Of a DNA stretch of 47,219 nucleotides, positions 1-8,500 are shown piece by piece. Position numbers and translations under genes: made by a program. Every line of letters begins with the position of its first letter. Position 1 is the stretch's first letter. Source of the DNA: an uncultured Ruminococcus sp. (GTDB lineage Bacteria; Bacillota; Clostridia; Oscillospirales; Ruminococcaceae); NCBI GenBank assembly GCA_937926145.1, contig CALANW010000047.1:1-47219 (forward strand), in the 5' to 3' direction. The notes below the pieces were generated by a model, which saw only the letters and a program-made list of their open reading frames with translations, ran no database searches and had not been told where the DNA came from.

Positions 1-144
1 ATCGTGAATATGCGGTATGTTCGCAGCATCGGCAAGACGGATATTATGCTTGACAGTGGTGAAAACATTCCGCTTTCACGGCGGCTTTATAAGGAAGTTA
101 ATGAGAAGTTTATTCGGTTTTATACTTCAAACGATGACAGGTGA
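1..144 (+). CDS. LytTR-family response regulator, C-terminal fragment
   Basis: This is the 3' end of a gene that begins before the window, open from base 1 to the TGA at 142-144 (47 residues). The visible residues include INMRYV-type and IPLSRRLYKEV stretches, which match the end of a LytTR DNA-binding domain, where the SRR/Y segment contacts DNA. It precedes a GHKL sensor kinase by about 140 bases, the usual order of an Agr/VirR-like two-component system. The receiver domain is outside the window. A heptamer array begins on the second base of its stop codon. Family assignment rests on a short piece. Confidence 0.75.
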   Translation: MVNMRYVRSIGKTDIMLDSGENIPLSRRLYKEVNEKFIRFYTSNDDR

Positions 145-184
145 CAGTTGACAGTTAATAGTTAATAGTTGATGGTTGACAGTT
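143..184 (+). repeat. Heptamer array GACAGTT/AATAGTT (6 units)
   Basis: Six consecutive 7-base units (GACAGTT twice, AATAGTT twice, GATGGTT, GACAGTT). The first base is the second base of the TGA stop codon of the upstream regulator gene. The reverse complement of the array at 1404-1445 matches it closely. Confidence 0.9.
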
Positions 185-237
185 AAGGTGTCGCTTGCGG
201 CGAAATATTTATAATAGATCTGCGAAGCAGATACCGA

Positions 238-272
238 AATTATCAATTATCAATTTTCAATTCTCAATTCGC
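238..272 (+). repeat. Heptamer array AATTATC/AATTNNC (5 units)
   Basis: Five tandem 7-mers: AATTATC, AATTATC, AATTTTC, AATTCTC, AATTCGC. The array ends 13 bases before the start codon of the sensor kinase and merges into its ribosome-binding region (AGGGGG). Read on the minus strand the units become AATTGAT/AATTGAG, so it behaves as the inverted partner of the array at 143-184. Between the two arrays lie two small hairpins (TCGC/GCGA near 190-203 and ATCTGC/GCAGAT near 218-232). Confidence 0.85.
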
Positions 273-285
273 AGGGGGATAATTT

Positions 286-1017
286 ATGACAATAGCAATA
301 ATCATCGGTGCGGCAATACTATTTATTGCCGTCTGCGTTACGGTATTTTTTCTTCTCCGCCGCACCCTATACAATATGATAGACCGCCGGATAGAGCGCT
401 TTCAGAGCGAGCTTATCGAAAAGCAGGTGCGCGAGATACAGAATATGTACCGTCAGGTGCGTGGTTGGCGGCACGATTACCGCAACCACATAAACAATAT
501 GAAAATACAGCTTTCCGAGGGCAATTATGACAAGCTTTCCGACTATCTGAACGAGCTTGCGGACGATCTTGACACGGTGGACACCGTAATAAAGACGGGC
601 AATGTTATGGCGGACGCTATCCTCAACAGCAAGCTGAATGTTGCAGAGAAAATGAACATAAAGCTTAATGTGAAAGCGAATGTTCCCGACAAGCTGCCTA
701 TGAGCGATGTTGAGCTTTGTTCAATGCTTGGAAATATACTGGATAACGCAGTTGAAGCCTGCGGCACGCTTCCCGAAGAGGAACGCTTTATGCGTGTATA
801 TATCGGCAAGCTGAAAGGGCAGCTGTATCTTTCGGTGCAGAACTCCGCAGGCAAAGTACGCAAGTCGAAAAATACATATCTCTCCACCAAAGAGGGCGAA
901 CACGGCTACGGGTTATTCCGAATAGACAGGGTTGCGAAAAAGTACGGCGGCTATGTCAATCGTCAGAACGAGGAAGGCGTGTTTGCCACTGAAATAATGG
1001 TGCCGCTCAATAGTTAA
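286..1017 (+). CDS. GHKL-type sensor histidine kinase
   Basis: A 243-residue membrane sensor kinase of the AgrC/GHKL class. Residues 3-25 form one hydrophobic segment. A short coiled region leads to the phosphoacceptor motif WRHDYRNH (His63), followed by an ATPase domain with an N box (NILDNAVEA, residues 150-158) and a short G box (EHGYGLFRI, 205-213). It has one membrane segment instead of the several typical of peptide-sensing AgrC proteins, so its signal is not evident. The start is supported by AGGGGG about 8 bases upstream. It should phosphorylate the LytTR regulator just upstream; the ABC exporter downstream is a plausible target operon. Its last two codons and stop lie inside a heptamer array (1009-1043). 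Confidence 0.88.
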   Translation: MTIAIIIGAAILFIAVCVTVFFLLRRTLYNMIDRRIERFQSELIEKQVREIQNMYRQVRGWRHDYRNHINNMKIQLSEGNYDKLSDYLNELADDLDTVDTVIKTGNVMADAILNSKLNVAEKMNIKLNVKANVPDKLPMSDVELCSMLGNILDNAVEACGTLPEEERFMRVYIGKLKGQLYLSVQNSAGKVRKSKNTYLSTKEGEHGYGLFRIDRVAKKYGGYVNRQNEEGVFATEIMVPLNS

Positions 1018-1043
1018 TAGTTGATAGTGAATAGTTAATAGTT
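1009..1043 (+). repeat. Heptamer array AATAGTT (5 units), overlapping a stop codon
   Basis: Units AATAGTT, AATAGTT, GATAGTG, AATAGTT, AATAGTT. The first two contain the final Asn-Ser codons and TAA stop of the sensor kinase. The array is the left bracket of a 437-base segment carrying a four-helix-bundle gene; the inverted right bracket is at 1404-1445. Confidence 0.9.
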
Positions 1044-1055
1044 ATGAGGTGAAAT

Positions 1056-1409
1056 ATGTATAACAAATCAATTATAGAAGAAAAAAGTAAACGATTTGCC
1101 ATTAGAATAATTAAGTTATATAAATACTTAAATGCAGAGAAGAAAGAATTTGTTATCTCTAAGCAAATGTTGCGCAGTGGGACAAGTATCGGGGCAAATG
1201 TCAAAGAGGGAGAATATGGTCAGAGTACAGCGGATTTCATCAGCAAAATGAGCATTGCACTTAAAGAAGCAGCAGAAACATTATACTGGCTGGAGCTTCT
1301 CGTACAAACAGATTACATAACAAAAGAACAATATGAAAGCATCAGTTTCGACTGCATCGAGCTAATAAAGATACTCACATCAATAGTAAAATCAACAAAA
1401 TCCAACTAA
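1056..1409 (+). CDS. Four-helix-bundle protein (S23/bIVP-like)
   Basis: A 117-residue, mostly helical protein of the four-helix-bundle family first met as the protein encoded in 23S rRNA intervening sequences. Recognisable family positions include LRSGTSIGANVKEGEYGQS at about residues 41-59 and the later ALKEAAETLYWLELL stretch. Homologues form ring-shaped oligomers and are related to the Avd accessory protein of diversity-generating retroelements; the function of stand-alone copies is not established. The start follows GAGGTGA by six bases. The gene lies between AATAGTT arrays on the left and AACTATT arrays on the right, and its own stop (1407-1409) lies in the right array. No promoter is visible between it and the kinase, so it is probably co-transcribed. 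Confidence 0.85.
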   Translation: MYNKSIIEEKSKRFAIRIIKLYKYLNAEKKEFVISKQMLRSGTSIGANVKEGEYGQSTADFISKMSIALKEAAETLYWLELLVQTDYITKEQYESISFDCIELIKILTSIVKSTKSN

Positions 1410-1445
1410 TAACTATTAACTATTAACTATTAACTGTCAACTGTA
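1404..1445 (-). repeat. Inverted heptamer array AACTATT/AACTGTC (6 units)
   Basis: Six units: AACTAAT, AACTATT three times, AACTGTC, AACTGTA. This is the reverse complement of the AATAGTT/GACAGTT arrays at 1009-1043 and 143-184. The first unit contains the stop codon of the four-helix-bundle gene. Confidence 0.9.
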
Positions 1446-1466
1446 TTTCCTTTCGTTCTGTATTTT

Positions 1467-1504
1467 GACCGTTCGTTCCGAGATCGGCACGAACGGTCTT
1501 TTTT
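1467..1504 (+). terminator. Rho-independent terminator
   Basis: Nine-base stem GACCGTTCG / CGAACGGTC with a 14-base loop, followed by a T run. It separates the kinase and four-helix-bundle genes from the ABC exporter operon. Confidence 0.85.
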
Positions 1505-1531
1505 GTGATATGATAAATGTGAGGTGAGATT

Positions 1532-3400
1532 ATGGTAAAGGTAACAAAATGGGACAGAAAAAAGAAGAAAGAGGATTGGGCGAAATATCGAAAGGAGCAG
1601 GCAAAAATTAAGTATAAGATCTCTGAGAATATGCGGTATATTCTTGCGGAACTATGGAAAAGCCATCCGCTAATGTTTGTTCTGATTTTTGCTCAGGTGA
1701 TAGCACTTGTCGCAGAATCGCTTTTCACAACCTTTACAGGGAAATATGTTGTTGAGCTTGCCTTGGGAACATCATCAAGGATCCGGCTTGCAGTGATATG
1801 CCTTTTGCTTATTATCGGCGAGCGAATTACAAAATATATCACGCACGAAATTTATGATTACGGCGGATATTACGGAGATTATAAATTTGCCTGCCATATG
1901 ACCCGAAAAATTATACGCAAGAATATGTCCACAGACTATGAAAACAATGAAAGCTGTAAAAACAGCGACGCCATACAAAAGGCGTGGGTAGGCTCTGATT
2001 ATATATCGTATCAGACTGTAAACACAATAAAATTATTTCTGTCAGCGGTTTTGCGTGTTGTTGCATACGGCGGAATACTTTCAATGCTGAGTCCCGTTAT
2101 GCTGTTAATTGTCGGAGTTCCTGCGATAGCAAGCTTCTATATTGAGCGTCATAAAATGATGTGGATATGGAATATGTCTGACAACTGGCAGAAATATGTC
2201 CGTGAGCTCAATTACATCAGTGATGCAGGAAGTGATTTTTCAGCCGCAAAGGATGTTCGTGTTTATGGCATGGATAAGTGGTTTGCAAAGCTGTTTGCAA
2301 GGTCATTCGGAAATCGTCTTAACTGGTATGAGCAGCAGGACGAATGGTCGTTCAGGCATGACCTTGCCCGTGTGCTGATGGTTCATTTATCAGATTTTGC
2401 CGCTTATGCCTGCGTTATTTATATGGTCGTGAACGGGGATATCGGAGCAGGCGATTTTGTGCTGTACTTTAATTCGATATCTGAATTTAGCTGGGCGGTA
2501 AGAGAGGTTTTTGATAAGGCTTCGGGTTTTAACTGGCTTTCGGAGAATATTTCGTTTTCAAGGGAATACCTCGATATTGAAGATAAAACAAATCGCAGAG
2601 CAGGGGAAAAGCTTCCGACAGGTGAGTGTGAAATTGAATTTCGGAATGTAAGCTACAAATACGTCGGTGCGAAAAAGCCGACTATTGAGAATATTTCCTT
2701 TAAGCTTCATAAGGGTGAGCGGCTTGCATTGGTGGGTCTTAACGGCGCAGGAAAAACAACGCTTATAAAGCTTATGTGCGGTCTTTATGACCCTACCGAT
2801 GGTGAGATCCTCCTGAATGGCAAGCCTGTGAACAGCTATAACAGAGATGAATATTTTAAGCTTTTCAGTGCGGTTTTTCAGGATATATGTATTTTGCCCG
2901 TGACTGTTGCCGAAAATATTTCTGGAGCTGAAGCAGGAAAATATGACCCTGACAGGGTCCGCAGCTGTATGAAAAAGGCAGGCATCTACGAAAAGGTCAT
3001 GAGCTTGCCCGAAAAGGAAAATACCCGACTTGTAAAATCTGTTTTTGAAAATGCGGTGGAGCTTTCAGGCGGAGAAACTCAGAAGCTTGCGCTTGCGAGA
3101 GCTTTGTACAAGGATGCTCCCGTGCTTTTGCTTGATGAGCCGACGGCGGCACTTGACCCTATCGCAGAGCAGAAAATGTATCTTAATTATGCAGATTTTT
3201 CAAAGGGAAAATCAAGCATATTTATCTCTCACAGACTTGCTTCGACCCGTTTTTGCGACAGGATAATCCTGATAGAAAACGGCGGGATCGCCGAGTGTGG
3301 AACTCACGCAGAGCTTATGGCTCAAAACGGCAAATATGCCGAGCTTTTTGAGCTTCAAAGCAGCTATTATAATGATGAGGAGGTGCAGATAAATGAGTGA
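1532..3400 (+). CDS. ABC transporter, fused permease/ATPase (half 1)
   Basis: A 622-residue ABC half-exporter. An N-terminal basic cytoplasmic stretch is followed by a transmembrane domain (hydrophobic segments between about 45 and 330) and a nucleotide-binding domain with Walker A GLNGAGKTT (402-410), signature LSGGE (511-515), Walker B LLLDEP (532-537) and an SHR H-loop near 568. The catalytic Glu after Walker B is present. It overlaps the next ABC gene by 8 bases, so the two are translationally coupled and most likely form a heterodimer. The substrate cannot be read from sequence. The transmembrane domain is of the kind seen in peptide or antibiotic exporters, and the upstream two-component system suggests stress or antimicrobial sensing; that link is inference. 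GAGGTGAG supports the start. Confidence 0.9.
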   Translation: MVKVTKWDRKKKKEDWAKYRKEQAKIKYKISENMRYILAELWKSHPLMFVLIFAQVIALVAESLFTTFTGKYVVELALGTSSRIRLAVICLLLIIGERITKYITHEIYDYGGYYGDYKFACHMTRKIIRKNMSTDYENNESCKNSDAIQKAWVGSDYISYQTVNTIKLFLSAVLRVVAYGGILSMLSPVMLLIVGVPAIASFYIERHKMMWIWNMSDNWQKYVRELNYISDAGSDFSAAKDVRVYGMDKWFAKLFARSFGNRLNWYEQQDEWSFRHDLARVLMVHLSDFAAYACVIYMVVNGDIGAGDFVLYFNSISEFSWAVREVFDKASGFNWLSENISFSREYLDIEDKTNRRAGEKLPTGECEIEFRNVSYKYVGAKKPTIENISFKLHKGERLALVGLNGAGKTTLIKLMCGLYDPTDGEILLNGKPVNSYNRDEYFKLFSAVFQDICILPVTVAENISGAEAGKYDPDRVRSCMKKAGIYEKVMSLPEKENTRLVKSVFENAVELSGGETQKLALARALYKDAPVLLLDEPTAALDPIAEQKMYLNYADFSKGKSSIFISHRLASTRFCDRIILIENGGIAECGTHAELMAQNGKYAELFELQSSYYNDEEVQINE

Positions 3401-5291
3401 CAATAACGAAAAAATTCTTACACCAAAGGAAAAACGTGAGGTAATACGCAGAACACTTAAAGCTGTCGATAAGGCGGACAAGGGGTATATTGCGAGAGAC
3501 ACGATAAAATACTGCGTTGACCTTTCGGGCAATATATTGACAGTTTTTCTTTCTGCGCTTGTTATTGACGGAATTGCAGGTGCAAAGCCTGTTGATACCC
3601 TGTTTATTTATGCGGCGATAGTTGTCGGCGTTCAGGCTTTGCTTTCCGTGGTGCAAAGATTTCTTTTCAGACGTAATGATTCTCACAGCTTCAAGAAAAC
3701 TACGAATATGCAGAAAAATCTCTGGCAAAAGGTTATGACGATGGATTATGTCCACCTTGAAAGCACGGATATGCAGAATAAGTACGCAAATGCTTGGCGT
3801 CAGCCTGAAAACCGTACTGCGGGAATAGAGGCGCTCTGCAATTATTTTAAGAACACTGTCGGCGGAGTTTTTATGGTAGCTTTAGGAGTTATCCTGATTA
3901 GCCCGACCGTATTCAGAATGCCAACCGAAACAGATGGCTTTATCGGCTTTATACAGTCGATTTGGGGATTTATCACGGTGGCAATAATCGTGACAGCGTT
4001 GGAGCTTATAAAATCCTTGGTGATAAACCCAAAAGCGATAGTAGGATTTGAAAAAATACATAACGATAAAAATGTTATTATGGCAGACCGTGCAGGAAAT
4101 TTTTTTAATCATTATGTGCTTAATAACTACCGCAACGGCAAAGAAATTAGAATATATTCACAGCAGAGCCTTATTGAAAAGGAACTTGACAAGGCGCAGA
4201 AAACAAACCTTGACGGCTGGCTTCGGGGCTATAAAAATGCCATGCTTCCGAATTTTATATTCCAAATCATAAATATTCTGACTAAGATACTTATGTATGG
4301 CTTTGCAGTGTTAAGAGCGATTAGCGGAATGCTGACTCCGGGAGAAATTATCGCATTTGTGGGATATTTCAACGAGATATCCGCAGGCGTTTCGGAGATT
4401 TCCGATGGAATGGGACTGCTTAAAATAACGCCGACATTCTGCAAGCAGTATTTCGACTTCCTCGACATTCCCGATGAAAAATACCAAGGCACTATTCCTA
4501 CCGAAAAGCGTGATGACAATGAGTATGAATTTGAGTTCAAACACGTCTGGTTCAAATATCCCGACAGCAAGGAATACACTCTTAAAGACATAAATCTGAA
4601 ATGGCGGATAGGCGAGAAAATGGCACTGGTGGGCAAGAACGGCTGCGGAAAATCCACGCTTGTGAAGCTGCTTTGCAGGCTGTACGATCCCACTGAGGGC
4701 GAGATAACGCTCAACGGAATAGACATCAGAAAATACAAATACGAAGAGTATATGGAGCTTTTCTCAGTGGTGTTTCAGGACAGCAAGCTGTTTTCGTTCA
4801 GCCTTGCGGAGAATGTTGCTGCCGACACGGAGTATGATGCCGAGCGTGTGACCGACTGCGTTATCCGTGCTGGACTTGGCGAACGGCTTGATACAATGGA
4901 AAATGGCATTGAAACCTGTCTTTACAAGGACTTTGATGAGAACGGTGTGGAAATTTCGGGCGGAGAGGCACAGAAGCTGTGTCTTGCAAGGGCGATATAC
5001 AAAGGCTCACCGTTTATAGTCCTTGACGAGCCGACAGCGGCACTTGATCCTATTTCGGAGTATGATATTTACACCAAGTTCAACGGCATTGTCGGAACAA
5101 GAACGGCTATCTACATTTCGCACAGACTGTCAAGCTGCCGTTTCTGCGATGAGATAACCGTTATGGATAACGGACGAATCGCCGAGCGTGGTTCACACGA
5201 TGAACTGCTTAGCAATGGCGGCGTTTACAAGGAGCTCTGGACCGCTCAGGCGGAGTATTATAAGGATACTGCCGGGGAGCTGTTTGCGTGA
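3393..5291 (+). CDS. ABC transporter, fused permease/ATPase (half 2)
   Basis: A 632-residue ABC half-exporter that pairs with the preceding gene. Transmembrane segments lie between about 45 and 325. The ATPase domain carries Walker A GKNGCGKST (414-422), signature ISGGE (521-525), Walker B IVLDEP and an SHR H-loop. Both halves have the catalytic Glu, so neither nucleotide site is obviously degenerate, unlike many heterodimeric exporters where one half has lost it. The ATG lies within the 3' end of the first gene (ATGAGTGA overlap), with GGAGG just upstream. A hairpin follows the stop. Confidence 0.9.
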   Translation: MSDNNEKILTPKEKREVIRRTLKAVDKADKGYIARDTIKYCVDLSGNILTVFLSALVIDGIAGAKPVDTLFIYAAIVVGVQALLSVVQRFLFRRNDSHSFKKTTNMQKNLWQKVMTMDYVHLESTDMQNKYANAWRQPENRTAGIEALCNYFKNTVGGVFMVALGVILISPTVFRMPTETDGFIGFIQSIWGFITVAIIVTALELIKSLVINPKAIVGFEKIHNDKNVIMADRAGNFFNHYVLNNYRNGKEIRIYSQQSLIEKELDKAQKTNLDGWLRGYKNAMLPNFIFQIINILTKILMYGFAVLRAISGMLTPGEIIAFVGYFNEISAGVSEISDGMGLLKITPTFCKQYFDFLDIPDEKYQGTIPTEKRDDNEYEFEFKHVWFKYPDSKEYTLKDINLKWRIGEKMALVGKNGCGKSTLVKLLCRLYDPTEGEITLNGIDIRKYKYEEYMELFSVVFQDSKLFSFSLAENVAADTEYDAERVTDCVIRAGLGERLDTMENGIETCLYKDFDENGVEISGGEAQKLCLARAIYKGSPFIVLDEPTAALDPISEYDIYTKFNGIVGTRTAIYISHRLSSCRFCDEITVMDNGRIAERGSHDELLSNGGVYKELWTAQAEYYKDTAGELFA

Positions 5292-5299
5292 TGATTTTG

Positions 5300-5339
5300 A
5301 AAAGCACATTGCTTGTGAGTTTGCAGGTGATGTGCTTTT
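5300..5339 (+). terminator. Probable terminator after the ABC exporter
   Basis: Ten-base stem AAAAGCACAT / ATGTGCTTTT, 20-base loop, short T run. It lies 9 bases after the exporter stop codon. The T tract is only four bases, so termination may be partial. Confidence 0.6.
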
Positions 5340-5365
5340 GATTATATGCAATAAAATTACTTTAT

Positions 5366-5394
5366 TTGACATATACAACATAATATGGTATAAT
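5366..5394 (+). promoter_or_regulatory. Consensus promoter for the TOTE gene
   Basis: TTGACA (5366-5371) and TATAAT (5389-5394) with a 17-base spacer. The expected transcript would carry a leader of about 180 bases before the ATG at 5585. The leader includes a perfect 9-base hairpin AAAACAAGC / GCTTGTTTT at 5512-5539 and a very short ATG ATG AGA TAA frame near 5460 preceded by GAGGGA. Regulation through the leader is a possibility, not shown. Confidence 0.8.
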
Positions 5395-5584
5395 TACTTG
5401 AAATAATGGTACGTTACATATATCTGATAAAAAAGATTGATAAGGTTTTTTTGAGGGAATGATGAGATAACTTTAAGTAAACCGAAAAAATATAAGTCAG
5501 CCGTATTTCTGAAAACAAGCGGTAAATATGGCTTGTTTTAATGGCAGAAAATAAAACTTTCGGCAATAGTTACGGGGTAAAAAT

Positions 5585-8500
5585 ATGGACACGCTGATAT
5601 TAAATGGTTTGCAAAATTCAAGTGAACATCATATAGTGGATTTTCTTGCAAAACAACTTCACGATATGCATAAGATCGTAAATTTATATTCCTATGATGA
5701 AATCATTGACGAAACTGATATTGATGAATATGTGAAAAAATGCGATGCTGTGGTTATTGTTTCGCCTATAATTTTCGGAACTTTGTCGGGAAAAATAATT
5801 GACTTTGCAGCAAAGTATATCGGTTTAAGCGAGGAGTTTGTTCAAAAATACGGTGCGGTTATCTTTACTTGTGATAATAGTGACAGCGTTTGTGCTTCCG
5901 AAACAGCACAAATGATATTGAACTGTTTTAATGTTAGGGAAAAATTTGCTGATGTTGTTATAGGTAGGGGAAAATATGAAAATATTCTGCTGATCGCTGA
6001 TCGGCTAAACTCAAAAGCTTGCAATGAAAATACCGATAAAGGAACTGTAACAAAATTCAGCTCACCGCAGGAAAAGATAAAACTGTTCCGCTCATTGTTC
6101 AAGGGCAGGAAAGACGTTTATGCGCTTCGGTGGCAAAATGCCAAGACGGGCAAAAGCGGTTATTCTCCCGTATGTTCAAACAAGTGGGTTACGGGTGTAT
6201 GCAATATGCAGGCGGTGAAATGCCCGGAATGCACGTACCGCAGCTTTGCGCATCTTGACGATAAGGCTGTATATGCACATCTTTGCGGAAAAGATGAATT
6301 ATGCCGTGATGTTATCGGGATATATCCTATGCTGTCTGATGAAACGACAAATCTGCTTGTGCTTGATTTTGATGACGGCGATTGGAAAAGCGATGCCGCT
6401 GCGGTTCGTTCGGTTTGCAAAGAATACAACATTCCGTGCTGCGTTGAGCGTTCACGTTCGGGTGAGGGTGCGCATATCTGGGTGTTCTTTGAAAAACCAA
6501 TTTCAGCGGCATCGGCACGAAAGCTTGGCAGTGGAATACTCACCGAAGCTATGAAAAAATGCCACACCATAAGCTTTGATTCTTATGACAGAATGTTCCC
6601 GAATCAAGACACAATGCCGACGGGCGGTTTCGGGAATCTTATTGCGCTTCCGCTTCAAAAGCAAGCTGTACTTCGTGGTAATTCGCTTTTTATTGACGAA
6701 AATTTTCAGCCTTACTCCGATCAATGGGCGTATTTGTCCCATGTGGTAAAATTATCGGTGGAAACGCTGACAGATTTGATAAAAAAGCTGTGCATAAAAT
6801 CCGATTTGGGAGAATTATATTCGGACGAAAATGAACAGATCGAATTTGATAAGGTTGCAGGTGGGCTATTTCCAGACAGCTTGGATATTATCGTTTCAAA
6901 TATGCTTTTTATCCCTAAGAACGATATTTCTCAAAATGGACTTAACAGAATAAAGCGACTTGCAAGCTTCAAAAATCCCGAGTTTTACAAAGCACAGGCA
7001 ATGAGAATGTCAATCTACGGCAAACCGAGGATAATTTCTCTTGCAGACGAAAACGAGAAATACATAATGCTACCAAGAGGGTGCAGGGAATCGCTTGAAA
7101 TGCTTCTATCGGAAAATAACTGTGCAGCAAATTATGAAGATAAGACCGAAAAGGGCAGGAGCATTGATGTAAAATTTAACGGTGAGCTTCATAATGACCA
7201 GCAGGAAGCTGTTTCGATGATGATGAAATATGATAACGGAATTATTGCGGCTACGACCGCTTTCGGAAAGACGGTAACAGCTATCGGACTTATTGCGCAG
7301 CGCAGGGTCAACACACTCATTCTTGTTCACACGCAGGCACTTTTGCAGCAATGGAAAAAGGCGCTTGAACAGTTTCTTATCATAAATGAAGCTCTGCCCA
7401 AATCAATTCAAAGCAAGGGAAGAAAGAAACGGGTTTCGGCTGTCGGGCAGCTTGGCGGCTCAAAAAATACATTGAATGGAATAGTTGATATCGCAGTCAT
7501 TCAATCGCTGTACAATGACGGCGAGGTCAAGCCGATTATTAATGATTACGGAATGTTGATCGTTGATGAATGTCATCATATTTCAGCATTCAGCTTTGAA
7601 TCAGTGCTTCGTGCGGCAAAAGCAAAGTATATTTACGGGCTTACGGCAACACCGAAACGTTCGGACGGACATCAGCCTATAATTTATATGCAATGCGGTG
7701 CAATAAGGTTTACTGCCGACGCAAAAGCTTACGCCGAAAAGCATAGTTTCGGTCATATTCTTATACCGAGATTCACAAAATTCCGATGTGCCGAAATCGA
7801 CAAAAAGCTTACCGTCACAGAAGTGTATAAAGCACTTACCGAAAGCGAATACAGAAACAAGCTTATTGCAAGTGATGTAAAAACATCGGTTGAGAGCGGG
7901 CGAACGCCGATAATCATATCCGAGAGAATGTCGCATATTCATACTCTGTCTGAGATGCTTTCGGAAGCGGCGGATAATATTATTGTATTGAGCGGACAAG
8001 GCTCTGCCAAAGCTAAGAGAGAGCTTATTGAGCGAATACAAAATATCCCGACCAATGAAACGCTGATAATTCTTGCAACGGGCAAATATGTCGGCGAGGG
8101 TTTTGACTGTCCAAGACTTGATACGCTGTTTCTTGCAATGCCTATATCGTGGGACGGTACGCTTGCGCAGTATGCAGGGCGGCTTCACAGAGAATATGAG
8201 GGCAAGCAGGAAGTAATTATATATGATTATGTTGATATAAATGTCGCAATGCTTGAAAATATGTACAAAAAGCGTTTACGTGGTTATGCAAAGCTTGGAT
8301 ATTCGCCGAGAGAAAACAAGGAGGACGGATTCAGAACGATTTACGGGAATGATTATGAAAATGACCTGTATCGTGATATTGCCGCAGCGAAGAAAAGCGT
8401 GACCGTTGCAGGCGCATACATTTCATCAAGAAGCCTTAATATGCTGATAAAATATGCGGAGCAGGTCATGACAAACGGAGTGAAATTCAAAGTTGTGACA

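Noticed and set aside
143..1445. CRISPR array
   Set aside because: Units are 7 bases with no spacers and no cas genes are present.
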